A stretch of DNA of 64,000 bases, from assembly GCA_905221605.1 (NCBI GenBank), contig CAJNDS010002301.1:246462-310461 (forward strand). The letters are read 5' to 3'. Every line of letters starts with the position of its first letter. Positions within the stretch are counted from its first letter, which is position 1. The notes under the pieces were generated by a model. That model was not told the origin of the DNA, did not search any database, and worked only from the letters and a program-made list of their open reading frames with translations. This DNA is from Symbiodinium natans (lineage: Eukaryota > Sar > Dinophyceae > Suessiales > Symbiodiniaceae). The position numbers were made by a program, and so were the translations under genes. Below are positions 11,466 through 22,261 of the stretch, in pieces.

Positions 11466-12432
11466 GGGGGACGTAAGCGGTTCCTAATTCCCTAGTTCGA
11501 GAACTAAACCCTAAGCCAAGCCCTAAACCCTTAACCCTGAACCCGAACCCCTAAACCCTAAACCCTAAACCCTAAAATGCTCAACCTTTGCCTTGGGTTC
11601 TTGATTCAAGTTTCAGGGTCTGGGGGTGAGGCTCGAGGGTTCAGGGATCACGTTTTAGGGTGCAGATTCAGAATGGGGGAATAGACCCCCGAGCTGCTCT
11701 CATCCTCACTCCCGGGAACCCTAAACCCTAAACCCTCAACCCTAAACCCTGAACGCAAAATTGCACACCCCCAACTCACTGCCGGTGGAGATGCCAGGGT
11801 TCGGCGTCCTCATTTGCAGTCAGGATACTGGAGCTTAGCCCTAAACCCTAAGCCCTAAACCCTAAGCTACCTTCTAGCGGCCCGCCAAATATGTCCGACT
11901 CTGTATCCTGAACCCACTCTCAGAAGCCCTTCTTTTGTCACCACCCCAGAGCCCAAGTGCTAAGCCCCCTAAACCCCAAACCCGAAATCCTACGCCCTCA
12001 CCCTAAACCCTAAACCCGAAACCCGAAACCCTAAACCCTAAACCCGAAACCCTAAACCCTAAACCCTATGCCCTATGCCTTTTTAAGCCTTTCGCCCTTT
12101 CAACTCCCCCCGCCGCCCCCCGTTGTTGCAAGAAATCCCGGATGGTCCTCAGGTGGGTGCAACTTCTACCATTACTTTGCAGGGTAGGTTTGGGGAAGGG
12201 TTTAGCGGTTCAGGGGTCTAGGGTTTAGGGTTTAGGGTTTGAAGCTTGGAGCTTAGGTCGAAGAGGGTACACTGGCAGAACCCGGACCACCTGCGCCTCA
12301 CCCCCCCCCCCCCGGGTCAGCAAGGTCGTTCTCCCAGGTTCTTCACTTTCTGAAGGGAGGTCATACTTGGAGGTTCATGGGTACTTGATCTGGTTTTGGG
12401 TTTAGGGGTTTAGGGGTTTAGGGTTTAGGGTT

Positions 12433-12654
12433 ATACGTGGAGGTTCAGGGGCACTGATGACCCCAACAAAAAAGTCCGCTTCTAACTTCCTTAGAGGACT
12501 TAGGGGGCTTAGAAGTACAATATCGCTCAAGTGGCCCATGGGTGTAGGAGGCATGTGCTCCCAAAAGCACCAATTAATAATATGGGGGCACAGCACCAAT
12601 TAATAATATGGGGGTAGAAGTACAATTCTACTTGGGGCTAGAAGTACCCATGAG
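12433..12654. mobile_element. Inverted-repeat element, family G, copy 3 (rearranged)
   Basis: A TACGTGGAGGTTCAGGGGCA end near 12433 and a GTACCCATGAGCCTGCAAA end near 12640 bracket about 220 bp, with an internal direct repeat (CACCAATTAATAATATGGGG) at about 12567 and 12593. A separate half-element end, TACTTGGAGGTTCATGGGTA, lies at 12365. The copy is degraded. Confidence 0.5.
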
Positions 12655-12934
12655 CCTGCAAAGGGGCCCTAAAGCCCTTAAACCCTAAAACCTAAACCCT
12701 AAAACCCTAAACCCTAAGACAATAGAACCCTAAAACCCTAAACCCTAAAACCCTACACCCTAAGCCCTAAAACCTAAACCCTAAAACCCCCCCAAACCCT
12801 GAATCTCTTTGGCTGCATACCAAGGTGGTTAGGCGCCTCTGCTGATGGCACTTTTGGCCTTGGGGGTCGACACTTGAGCTAAAATACCGGCCCCGTCTGG
12901 CACCTTACAAAGGAAGATAGGGGCCTCAAGACTT

Positions 12935-13030
12935 AGAATAGGGTTTTGGGAAGGTTCTTCTAGCATAGTTGGGAAAGGGGGCCATAAGGGAATGCTACTA
13001 GTGATTATTCCGACCCCTCTATTCGAGACC
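12935..13030 (+). mobile_element. Short dispersed element, family D, copy 2
   Basis: Contains AGAATAGGGTTTTGGG, GGGGCCATAAGGGAA and GATTATTCCGACCCCT in the same order as copy 3 at 14288-14405. Confidence 0.6.
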
Positions 13031-13720
13031 CCCCCCCCCCATGCCCCCGAACATGGGCACTACCTCACAGCCACCACGGCTTGCAAGCAGCGCGGGCGCA
13101 AGTAACCCTAAACCCTAAACCCTAAGCCCTAAACCCTAAACCCTAAGCCCTAAACCCTAAACCCTGAACCCTACAACCCTAAACCCTAAACCCGGCCCAG
13201 TTTTTCCGCACCGCATCTGCCGATCACCTTTTCATAAAGGTTTGTACAAGGCAGCACATGCAGACGCAGGCACGCTCAGCCAACGCAACGGCCTCGGAAG
13301 CCCTGTTCGCTCCATGTCTATTGTAGAAACTTGTCCTTGTACTTGTACTTATACTTATACTTGTACTTGTACTTGTACTTGTACTTATACTTACACTTAT
13401 GCCTATATGTTTTGTATCTATTCTACCTTGTATCTAATTTGATTACAGCTTGCTTGTGATATTATTAGAACTTACAGTCGTTGTGTTTACGAGGGCAGAC
13501 GAAGGCCTGCAAACTCCTTCCGAGATCTTCCCAGGAGTCCTTCTTACCGGCCCACGGGTCCGAGGCGTGTTGAAACAGCCGCGTAGCGGCCACGTTTGGG
13601 GTTTAGGGTTTAGGGTTTAGGGTTTAGGGTTTAGGGTTTAGGGTGTAGGGTTTAGGGTTTAGGGTTTGGGGTTCAGGGTTCAGGGTTGAGGGTTTAAGTG
13701 TGAGACTTCTGCAACAGAGT

Positions 13721-14791
13721 CTATGGAACGGTGAAGCTGGGGCACGGAAGCGCGTCATACGCAGTCTCCTGACGCTGCGTGCAACGGCACGACGCCGACG
13801 CTTGCTCGTGCTTGCTGCCGGTAGAGAAAAGGCACGAGACCTGGGTGGCAAGGGTTTAGGGTTTAGGGTTTAGGGTTTAGGGTTTAGGGTTTAGGGTTTA
13901 GGGTTTAGGGTTTAGGGTTTAGGGTTTAGGGTTTAGGGTTTAGGGTTTAGGGTTTAGGGTTTAGGGTTTAGGGTTTGGGGTCTCCTGGATGGCAAGGAAG
14001 ACCATGATCACCAGGAACAGCCCAAGCTGAACTCGCGAGTAGTTCTCCACCAAGGAAACAAGAGAGCCCCAAATAAGACTTCCACACCTTAGTTGTGCTT
14101 TAAACCCCTTGAAAATACTTTTTCAATGTCTCCCTTTTAAGGAAGGAAGAGAAATTAAAAGCTATCCAAAGCACAACCCAGACACAGGTAGCTATAGAGA
14201 TAAGCCAACGGGCAGCACAGGAAAGCCACAGCGAGTTGCAACGGCCCTTGTCCATGCGACAACACGAACCTCGTTGGCCAGCAAGCATAACAAGGATAAT
14301 TTAGAGGCCTTTATAACTAGAAGAGGGCTTTGGGGGCTATCAGAGTACAATCTTAAAGGGACCATAAGGGAACATTATTAGTACTTATTCCGACCCCTAC
14401 ATTACCCTTTTGGGCGTGGTTGCTCCAGCGGGGGGGAAACCCAAACCCTAAATGCTAAATAAACCCTAAACCCCAAACCCAAAACCCTAAACCCTGCATA
14501 AACCCTAAACAAAAAGCGGGGCAAAACATGGCACCAGGAAGCCGGACCATCCGGAGGAGTGTCGGGTAGGTCAGAGGGAAGGCCGCTAGGATGCAGAGCG
14601 TCCATCCCACAGTTTGCACGAGCATGTATTCCTGGGAGCTCTTGTTTGGGGGTTTAGGGTTTCGGGTCTAGGGTTTAGGGTTTAGGGTTTAGGGTTTAGG
14701 GTTGCGGGGCCACATACTGAATCGCATGTTGTTGCTTGTCTTCCGGGGTCGACCACTTGCAGGGGTGGCATGCTCCACCATCCGAAGGGTT

Positions 14792-14836
<45 letters not shown>

Positions 14837-15862
14837 CGGGGTGGGTGGAGGGGTATAGGGTTTAGGGTTTAAGGTTTAGGGTTTTTTCGGGCACGTGGCC
14901 GCCGATACAGTTTGTGTAAATGTCAAAGCTGCGTTTGTAGGCGGGCTTGCGTTTCTTGGACACTGACACGCGCTCCTCGAAAGAAAACATTCACGTCGCC
15001 TGGGTTTGCACACCTACTATGAAAGGTGCATCCATGGCACCCCTATCAATCCTATCATGTGCGTTATCACCCTAAGCCCTAAACCCTAAACCCGAAACCC
15101 TAAACCCTAAACCCTAAACTGTCTTAAAAAGAAACTCCTCAACATGCACCCAGGTTCAGCTACTGAGCTGTAGCCAGCCAGCTCGGCAGATTCCTCACAT
15201 GGTCCATTGTCACAGCCCAGGACGTTCACCTTACTGTTGGTTATAGTAGGGTTTATTAGGGAATGAGTGTACCCTGTGTAATCCCTTAAAGGGAATATAC
15301 ATATGTATATATAGGGGGGATGGGTACCTCATTCCCGAAATTTCCCCTACTCACCAACAGCAAGTCGCTGAGCTGTAGAAGATCATAGGCAGGAAAGCCA
15401 CCAGGCATATGCGCCACGGAACGTACAGCTCGTTGCCTATCTGCGCGATCACGAACTCACGCAACGGCCCTCGAACATACTCGTTGAAACGGCCCAAAGG
15501 ATCAGATCCACTCTGTTCCAGGGGGTGACACTTTTGAAGGTAGATTTCGCCATGTTCGGTAGAGCTTGGGGGCCAATCCTCAGCATGCAGCTCGTCACGG
15601 AAACGAAAAAGCTCCGTCACCTGATGCTCAATTGCCAGGCGGTCAGCATGCACGGTGCACTTGGCAGCACGGACATCGAAATTTGCCATCTGACTCAGCA
15701 TCAGCTGGTGACTCTGGAACTTCATGCGGAACGAGAAGAAGCTTGGTATGGACACAGGCAAGTAGACAATGCTCGACATCATCCAGATGATGAACCACGC
15801 CGCAAACTTCAGCATTGCTGGGTTCCTCTTACTGTTGGTTAGGCACACTATATCCCCCTACA

Positions 15863-15930
<68 letters not shown>

Positions 15931-18900
15931 TTTATTTATATTTATATACCCTTTAAGGGATTATGTAGGGTACCCTAAACGGCCCTAAACCCTAAACCCG
16001 AACATTGCTGGGTTCCTTCCCAGGACGATCTCCATGGTTGCCATGATGCTCGTCATCCACGCCACGCTCCAATTCGGGAACACGTGCTCCAGCAGCTCAA
16101 ACAGGCTGGCACTCCTCACTGCTGCTTCGCAGGGAATCAGGAGATTCCAGGTATCCTAGGTACCCTTATAGAATCCCTTAAAGGAAATAGAATATTAAAA
16201 GGGGGACATAGGCCACCTCAGTCCCTAAACTTCCCCTACTAACCAGCAGTAAGACTCAGAAGGTCGAGGAGGATGGAGCAGAGCAGCCATGGAGCCAGCC
16301 ACAAAGGCATCACGTCCAAGTTCTCCGCGCCGCGGTGACGCGTAAACGTCGCGAGCCTGCTCTGCCCAAAGGGATTCTATAGGGAACATAGGGTTTAGGG
16401 TTGAGGGTTTAGGGTTTAGGGCTTAGGGTTTAGGGCTTAGGGCTTAGGGCTTCGGGCTTAGGGCTTAGGGCTTAGGGCTTAGGATTGGATGCAGCACTCC
16501 CACTGCTTCCACGATTCATGGGCTTTTGCAGAAGGTTAGGGCGCTTCTCCCAAACCTGAACCCGTGCGAAGTCTGCATCAGGGGCCATTCCCTAAATTTA
16601 TACTTGGAGGTTCATGGAACCCACATATGAGCCCCTTAAGTGCCCTAACATGGTTATAAGTACGGTTAGAATGGGTGAATAAGTAGCATGAACCTCCAAG
16701 TATACCCTACAAAGCACACGGGCCCATACTCTTAGATCATGGGAGTCTCTGCTTAGGGTATCAAAAGGCCCAGACACATTGAGATCCACCCGCCACAAAC
16801 TTTGCCTTCATACCCTTTCTTGGGTTTAGGGCCTAGGGGTTTTAGGGTTTAGGGTTTAGGGGTTGGGGTTCAAGGATTTGGGGCGTTTTAGGGTTTAGGG
16901 TTTGGGGTTCAGGGATTTGGGGCTTTAAGGGTTTTAGGGTTTTGGGTGTTTGGTGGGTTGTTGGGTTTAGGGTGTTGGGGGTTTTTGAGGCTCTGGGCCT
17001 GTTAGGGCTTCCCACGCCCCATCCTTTGCGAGGAGTCCCTAAACCCTAAACCCTAAACCGAGTGGGCCTACATGCTCAGCGAGGCCAAGACGCTCCAAGT
17101 GACACCACAGGCGGTCGAAGTAGGTGTCGTCCCAGAGGACGAGCATGCGCGAGGAGTGCGCGACGAAGGTGGGCAAGGCCCTAATCCTTACTGAGGGAAT
17201 TCTAGGTACCGTACCATAGTCCCTTATAAAGGGTATATAATAGGGGGTAAAGGGTACCCCTATAGAATCCCTTAAAGGGTATATAATGGGGGGGGATATA
17301 GGGCACCTCATTCCCGAAATTTCCCTACCCTAAACCCTAAACCCTAAACCCTAAACCCTAAACCCTAAACCCTAAACCCTAAACCCTAAACCCTAAACCC
17401 TAAACCCAAACCCTAAAGCCACTAACCAACAGCAAGTCTCTGCTCCTCCTTCTGCTCCTGGTCAGTTTGGTGCACGCAGAGCTTGTCCAGCCACACCTTG
17501 ATAGCCCAGGAACCCTTTTAAAATAAGGGCACTCCTTTTTAGGGTTTAGGGTTTAGGGTTTAGGGTTTAGGGTTTAGGGCTTAGGGCTTAGGGTTTAGGG
17601 TTTAGGGTTTGTAAGGGAGCCCACAACCCCAAAAAAAACGAAAAAAAAGTACCAGTGGGCTACCAAGACGCAGTTGGGGACCTAAGCCCGTAGCCCCCAC
17701 CTACAAGCTGCTGGCCGAAGAAGAAGACCAGGAAGAACACGGCCATTGGAAGATAGACCTCGACTCTCGGAAGACCCTTGAGAGCGTTCCGGCCCTAATT
17801 AGAGGCGCCTTCGTAGAACCCCCAGAACCCTAGAGCCCTAAGCCCTAAACCCTAAACCCTAAACCGTAAACCCTAAACCCTAGCCCTAAACCCTAAACCC
17901 TCAACTAACCCCCAAAACCCCACACCAAGAATCTGAAAAAAAAAGCACACAGAACCGAGAAGTCGAGCTGCGAGGCAGGGAAGCGCCAGGCAGCTGCCAC
18001 CCAGGCTCGTCATACCACCGACTCCAAGCAGGAGAAGTACCTCGGGTTTAGGGTTTAGGGTTTAGGGTTTTGGGTTTTGGGTTTTGGGTTTTGGGTTTTG
18101 GGTTTTGGGTTTTGGGTTTTGGGTTTTGGGCTTTGGGTTTTGGGTTCAGCGTTTAGGGTTTAGGATTTAGGGTTTAGGGTTAAGGGTTTAGGCTTTAGGG
18201 TTTAGGGTTTTGCCGTCAAAGTTTCCTCGAAGACGAACGGCTTCTTGCTGCATGAGGTGGGCGTAAGGGAACCAACCTTATCCCCTCAACCTATAACTGC
18301 CACACATGCCCAAAACCCTGAACTGTAAATACCCTGCATAACCTACATACCCGAACTACCCTAAAAACCCTACATATCGTAAATACCCTAAGTAGCCTAG
18401 CTACCCTAACTACCCTAAACCAAAACAAGAGAAGTAGATCGGGCGAGGAGAAGAGTTGAGTTTAGATAATCCCCAAGAATCAGTGCTGCCCTTTGGGGGG
18501 GGGGGGGGGGGCTTTGGGGGGGGGGGGGGGGGGGTGCGCCGAAGGTGCAGTACATACCAAATACCAAACCCTACATACCCCTATCCTCCAAAAAAAACGA
18601 AGTGCTACCCCCTTTGGGGGGGGGGGAGGGGTTCATGGTACCAATTACAACTGTACTTATAGCCCACCTTTGAGCCACGTAGGTGACTGAACATGGTTAT
18701 ACGTACAGACAATTGCAAGTACAGTTATCATTGGCTAATTTGTCATGAACCTCCAAGTACCCTAAACCCCAAAACCCAAAACCCTAAACCCTAAACCCTA
18801 AACCCTAAACCCTAAACCCCTCTTCGGGGCTTGCAAGGTGCAGTAGCTAGCCATGAGCCCATCGAGTACCCCATCGCCATGCCAAGGTTGAAGTAGGCGC

Positions 18901-19774
18901 AGAGAGCCAGGAACTTGAGCCAGCGCCCCGCACTCCTTTGGGGGTTAGAGCTTAAGGTTTTCGGGGGGTGCAGGGTTGAGGGGTTTCGGGCTTAGGGCTT
19001 AAGGTTTTAGGGGTTTAGGGGTTTAGGGCTGAGGGTTTAGGGGTTTCGGGTTAAGGGTTTCGGGTTTCGGGTTCAGGGTTTAGGGTTTAGGGTTTAGGGC
19101 TTCTTGCGTGCCCGCAGAAAGCTTTGGAGGGGTTTTTTTGGTTGAGGGCTTTTGGTGGCTTTTGAGGGCTCTTCGGGGCTCCATGAGTGGCCGATGAAGA
19201 CGTCCACCCGATCTGTCTCCACGGATGTTCTGAACAGGTTGTCACCCGCAAGCTGCACCTGCCGCTTGAGGGCTTCGGGTTTTGGGTTTAGGGTTTAGGG
19301 TATAGGGTTTAGGGTTTAGGGTTTAGGGTTTAGGTTTCTGGGTAGTCCTCTAAACTGGGGGGGGGTTGTGAGGCTCCTTACAAAAAGGGCGCGCCAGACC
19401 ACACACAGGGAAACTCTATACCCTAAACCCTAAACCCTAAACCCAGAGGGATCTTTTGAGAGCTGCCCACCTGCTCTCGTGTGGGATATCGGCTGTTGGC
19501 CACCCCGCCAGCGTCCAGCAGGGTCTTGAGGCTCTCATTAAATATCACGCCGCAACCTCTCCTCACGTCTCCAGTAACCAAGGGGAAGGAAAAAAAAGTG
19601 AGACTTAATCCTACTAAATAAGGAAACCCCAAAAAAAACAAAAGCTCAAAGTTCAACCCTTGGCGAAGTAAGTCTCATCACCTGCCGGGCCGTGGTGCAG
19701 CGGAAGTGACCGCAGTTCCGCAGGGAGTCTGCCGAGTCATTGCGCAGACGGGTGCGTTCGCGCGGATCTGACAT
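13721..19774 (-). CDS. TIR-like multi-pass membrane protein gene A
   Basis: A minus-strand gene of about 18 small exons. Exon 1 (19682-19774) begins MSDPRERTRLRNDSADSL and ends at CAG|GT. Exon 2 is 19471-19533 and exon 3 (19182-19264) contains VDVFIGHSW. Membrane-segment exons lie near 18825-18937, 18226-18280, 17940-18040 and 17700-17790. TIR-like pieces follow: VWLDKLCVHQTDQEQ (17431-17496) and LVLWDDTYFDRLWCHLE (about 17085-17185). Downstream exons include 16248-16375, 16016-16155, 15369-15825, about 15125-15229, 14885-14985, 14510-14645, 14140-14290, about 13985-14050 and a last one ending at TAG (13721). The DVFxxHSW, LDKxCxHQ and RLWCxxE motifs resemble strands and the WCxxE helix of TIR domains, where that Glu is the usual NADase catalytic position. 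The domain call and the enzyme activity are inference; the exon chain is supported by open junctions. Confidence 0.55.
13841..13984 (-). mobile_element. Telomere-repeat intron with 13-bp target duplication (gene A)
   Basis: On the minus strand the intron runs GAGACCCC, then about eighteen CCCTAAA units, then TTGCCACCCAG. It is flanked by CTGG(G/A)TGGCAAGG on the plus strand at 13841-13853 and 13985-13997, a 13-bp duplication with one mismatch. Removing it as a GA-AG intron joins FLVIMVFLAIQ to VSCLFSTGSK in frame and continues to a stop. Almost the whole intron is telomere repeat. Confidence 0.75.
14288..14405 (+). mobile_element. Short dispersed element, family D, copy 3
   Basis: Contains AGAAGAGGGCTTTGGGGG, GGGACCATAAGGGAA and CTTATTCCGACCCCTA. 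It resembles copies 1 and 2 and abuts a membrane-segment exon of gene A, so it probably lies in an intron. Confidence 0.6.
14794..14836 (+). repeat. G43 homopolymer
   Basis: Forty-three consecutive G residues in an intron of gene A, followed by more G-rich sequence. It is the longest homopolymer in the window; related runs lie at 18496-18534 and 24241-24267. It could form G-quadruplexes and its length may be unreliable in the assembly. Confidence 0.9.
15230..15368 (-). mobile_element. Introner-like element, family B, copy 1 (GC-AG intron)
   Basis: The element (15230-15364) starts on the minus strand with CTTGCTGTTGGTGAGTAGGG and ends CCAACAGTAAG, an inverted-repeat pair. The flanks are GCGA on the donor side (15365-15368) and GTGA on the acceptor side (15226-15229). 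Splicing as GC-AG joins MIFYSS to VNVLGCDNGPC in frame. The element therefore is the intron. Confidence 0.7.
15369..15825 (-). CDS. Gene A, largest exon (membrane protein core)
   Basis: This 457-bp exon belongs to gene A. It encodes a hydrophobic segment (LKFAAWFIIWMMSSIVYLPV), a hydrophilic middle with several His and Asp residues, and a second hydrophobic segment (WRICLVAFLPMIFY). The part DPLGRFNEYVRGPLREFV...WRICLVAFLPMIFY is similar in pattern to SLEHFEQLVQTEVLDSLA...YRQCLVSMVPVIWSF in gene B, so the genes are paralogues. Its 5' edge follows TAAGAG|GAACCC and its 3' edge precedes a GC donor. Confidence 0.7.
15826..16015 (-). mobile_element. Family B element plus telomere repeats as a GA-AG intron, 15-bp duplication
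   Basis: CATTGCTGGGTTCCT on the plus strand occurs at 15813-15827 and 16003-16017. The intron between them holds a damaged family B element (CCAACAG end retained), a (TATT)n tract of about 75 bp and three telomere-type units. Splicing GA-AG gives LGRNPAMLKFAAWF in frame, with the duplicated codons used once. Confidence 0.75.
16156..16247 (-). mobile_element. Family B element as intron, copy 3
   Basis: Minus-strand GCTGGTTAGTAGGGGAAGTTT matches the family B left arm, and the middle holds the typical TTTAAGGGATTCTATAAGGG. The acceptor is CCTAG|GATACC. A GC-AG reading joins LLDLLSLT to DTWNLLIPCEAAV in frame. The right inverted repeat is eroded. Confidence 0.55.
16600..16703. mobile_element. 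Inverted-repeat element, family G, copy 4
   Basis: TACTTGGAGGTTCATGGAAC at the left and GCATGAACCTCCAAGTA at the right form near-perfect inverted repeats of about 17 bp. The element is about 104 bp and lies in an intron of gene A. Confidence 0.85.
17186..17435 (-). mobile_element. Family B element(s) interrupted by a telomere array
   Basis: Two partial family B cores (CTTATAAAGGGTATATAATA at about 17222 and TAGAATCCCTTAAAGGGTAT at about 17264) are followed by CCCGAAATTTCCCTA. A run of about twelve CCCTAAA units (17331-17420) comes next, and only then the end CTAACCAACAGCAAG. In intact copies the end follows directly after TTTCCCCTA. The array therefore sits inside the element at a CCCTA seed. 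Confidence 0.75.
17497..17671 (-). mobile_element. Introner-like element, family A, copy 1, with nested telomere array
   Basis: On the minus strand the element begins CTTGGTAGCCCACTGGTAC and ends GTTCCTGGGCTATCAAG. Its flanks are GCGT (donor, 17668-17671) and GTGT (acceptor, 17493-17496). A TTTAGGG block (about 17537-17607) replaces the middle seen in copy 2. Splicing GC-AG joins RSPT to VWLDKLCVHQ in frame. Confidence 0.75.
18041..18225 (-). mobile_element. Intron made of telomere variants (TTTTGGG block), gene A
   Basis: The intron is mostly TTTAGGG and a homogeneous run of about eleven TTTTGGG units (18066-18145). Minus-strand splicing TTCGAG|GA...CCCGAG|GT joins KKPFVFE to VLLLLGVGG in frame, another GA-AG intron. 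The acceptor AG lies only one base from the telomere repeat. Confidence 0.6.
18626..18760. mobile_element. Inverted-repeat element, family G, copy 5
   Basis: GGTTCATGGTACCAATTACA at the left, and at the right GTCATGAACCTCCAAGTAC. The internal ACTGTACTTATAG and AAGTACAGTTATCATTGG are also inverted. The left end runs into a G-tract. Confidence 0.75.
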
Positions 19775-22261
19775 TCAAAAATGCTGAAACTGCCCCTAGG
19801 GGGGCCAAAGCAGGGAGGTCTGTGCAGGCCAGCTTCCTCCTCCACAACGACTCAAATCAGAAAAATATGGAGGCTTCCGAAAACAGGGGGCCCTTTTTTG
19901 GGGTTCCTAGAAGAAGGATTACACTATCTTGGGGGTATATTAAAGGTGTAACCCCAACCTTTTTGGAAACACCCATAGCGACTTCTCTAGAGGAAGCTGG
20001 GTGCCCCAACCGGTCGACTTGTCGACCGCGACACTGCTTGTTCCAGAAGAAGGGTCCCCGTTACCCAAAGGAAGAATAGATGCCCGCTAAGACGAGCATG
20101 CCCCCTAAGTCCTAAACCCTGAACCCTAAATCCCTGAATGAGTCCTAAACCCTGAACCCTAAACCCTGAACCGGCGGCGCGGAAATTTTCGGGCCCGGGC
20201 CTAATTCAAATGATCTTGCAAAGGGGACCCTCACCAACCTAATTTGCAGAAGGCAGCCGCTAACCTGGTCTTGGGAAAAAATCGCACCGAGGCGTGGAAT
20301 CAAAGGATAGGGTTTAGGGTTTAGGGTTTAGGGTTTAGGGTCTAGGGTCTAGGGTTTAGGGGTATATGGGATCTAGGGTTTAGGGTATCTCGGGTTGAGG
20401 GTATCTGGGACTTCGGGGTTAGGGTATCCAGGGTCTAGGGTATATGAGGGTTTAGGGTATCTGGGGTTTAGGGTATATGGGATGTAGGGTTTAGGGTCCA
20501 TGGGGTCTGAGGGCTTCGTGTAGGGTTGCGGTCCAAATCCCATGGCATCAGCTTATAGTCTGAGACCCTCAGGGGCGACCTGGTGGCACAGGGGGGTTTA
20601 GGGTTTAGGGTTTAGGGTTTAGGGTTTGGGTTTAGGGTTTAGGGTTTAGGGTTTAGGGTTTAGGGTTTAGGGTTTAGGGTTTAGGTGGGTTTAGGGTTTA
20701 GGGTTTGGGGTTTGGGGTTTAGGGTTTAGGGTTTAGGGTTTAGGGTGATCATAGGGGGCCCCGCTTATTGACCCCGAAACAATCAGATTCCCTTATACCA
20801 AGGACCCCCAAGAAGGTACCCCGAATTTCGGAAACACCCACATGAAGAGGCACGTGAGTCTAGGGTGCAAAGGGTTGGGCCAAGGATCGACACGCGGTTT
20901 GACTTCTTGGGCATGCGCTGGCGGCCTCTAATCTAGGGGGCACATCTCAAAGTACGAAACTCCTCTTGCCCCCACTCAACGTGCACCCTAACCCCTAAAC
21001 CCTAAACTCTAAACCCTAAACCCTAAACCCTAAAGCCTAGACCCTAAACCCTAAACCCTAAACCCTAAACCCTAAACCCTAAACCCTAAACCCTAAACCC
21101 TAAACCCTATCAAATAGCCTGAAGTGCTCTTCATTAGGGAGCCCTTGTACACCCTGTAGACACGCTTCAGAACCCTTTCAACATGCGAGGGGGGGGGGGG
21201 GGAAACATACAGGGACTCCCATGATTTGGGGTTTAGGGTTTAGGGTTTAGGGTTTAAGGTTTAGGGGGTTTAGGTTTGGGGTTTGGGGTTTAGGGTTTAG
21301 GGTTTAGGGTTTAGGGTTTAGGGTTTAGGGTTTAGGGATTAGGGCTTAGGGTTTAGGGTTTAGGGTTTAGGGTTTAGGGTTTAGGGTTTAGGGTTTAGGG
21401 TTTAGGGTTTAGGGTTTAGGGTTTAGGGTTTAGGGTTTAGGGTTTAGGGTTTAGGGTTTAGGGTTTAGGGTTTAGGGCTAGGGCCGGCCTAGTTGCCCTG
21501 ACTCAAGCCTCACTGAGTTCCGAGCGATTTGGGAGAACCCGGCGCTGCTGCCATGGCATGGGCTGAGCGGGTTTTCGGGTTTCGGGGACTAGGTGCTCAT
21601 GAACATGTGCATGTATAAACCTGGTGCAGCTACCCAACAAAAACTTGAAGATTTTTAGACAGTAAGTACCTTCGTTGATACATGCCTGTGCAGCCAGCCC
21701 GCGCCAAGAGCAGCGTTCCCTTCACAGCGATCGTTCGGTTCGTGGCTACCTCTACTTTGCTATCTGGACATGTCCCAAAATACGGGTACCCCGAATATAC
21801 CCCCAAAATGCGAGATCATCCTTCTTCTTGCAACCCCCAAAAAGTGTATGTCTTCTTGGAAGGTCTTGGAGACGCATCTGGGAAGAAAGTCCCCGCACAG
21901 CATGGGTGGGTTTAGGGTTTCGGGTTTCGGGCTTAGGGCTCCTGAAGCCACTGTTTCGGGTTCAAGGCTCCTAGAACCACTGAGAGCATGCCCCACGAAA
22001 GCTGGACGCTAGGTTCCACAGGCTGTGGAGTCGGAGACCTTTCGGGGGAGGGTCGGGGTCCAGGGTTCAGGGCTGTACTGGTTTCCATGGGGAACACTAT
22101 GCTTACCCGCATTTCGAGGACAACTATGTTTCCCTATGTTTGGTAGCTATCTTCCCCGACTCTTGAAGGCAATGCCCGTTTTTACCTCTCTTCACGTGCA
22201 AGGACTGAGAAGAGTGCCTGTGAGAACACCCACCTTGGACTTGTCTCAAGGGACTGCCGAG
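19775..22261. other. Spacer between gene A and the HEAT gene
   Basis: The spacer holds degenerate telomere repeats (20309-20500), arrays at about 20597-20748 and 21007-21110, and the longest array in the window (21224-21484). Near 20820-20850 and 21770-21800 there are short GGTACCCCGAAT phrases that also occur near 38170-38200. Open frames near 21675-22012 look like chance products. I see no supported gene. Confidence 0.6.
21224..21484 (+). repeat. Longest TTTAGGG array in the window
   Basis: About 260 bp of TTTAGGG, broken by a few TTTGGGG and GGGATTA variants. The last 120 bp or so are perfect. Confidence 0.95.

Larger units (their letters stand above)
10236..13490. other. Gene-poor stretch: telomere arrays and MITE-like elements
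   Basis: The stretch contains CCCTAAA arrays (about 10856-10902, 11027-11105, 11997-12067), a long TTTAGGG array (about 11232-11342), two family G elements, one family D element and a (TTGTAC/TTATAC)n microsatellite (about 13330-13402). A short piece near 12110-12170 reads THLRTIRDFLQQRG on the minus strand and might be a lone exon. I see no other supported gene. Confidence 0.6.

Noticed and set aside
13242-13442. Cys/Thr/Tyr-rich 66-codon frame
   Set aside because: Product of a (TTGTAC/TTATAC)n microsatellite.
15880-15945. Promoter-like TATA stretch
   Set aside because: It is a (TATT)n microsatellite inside an intron of gene A.
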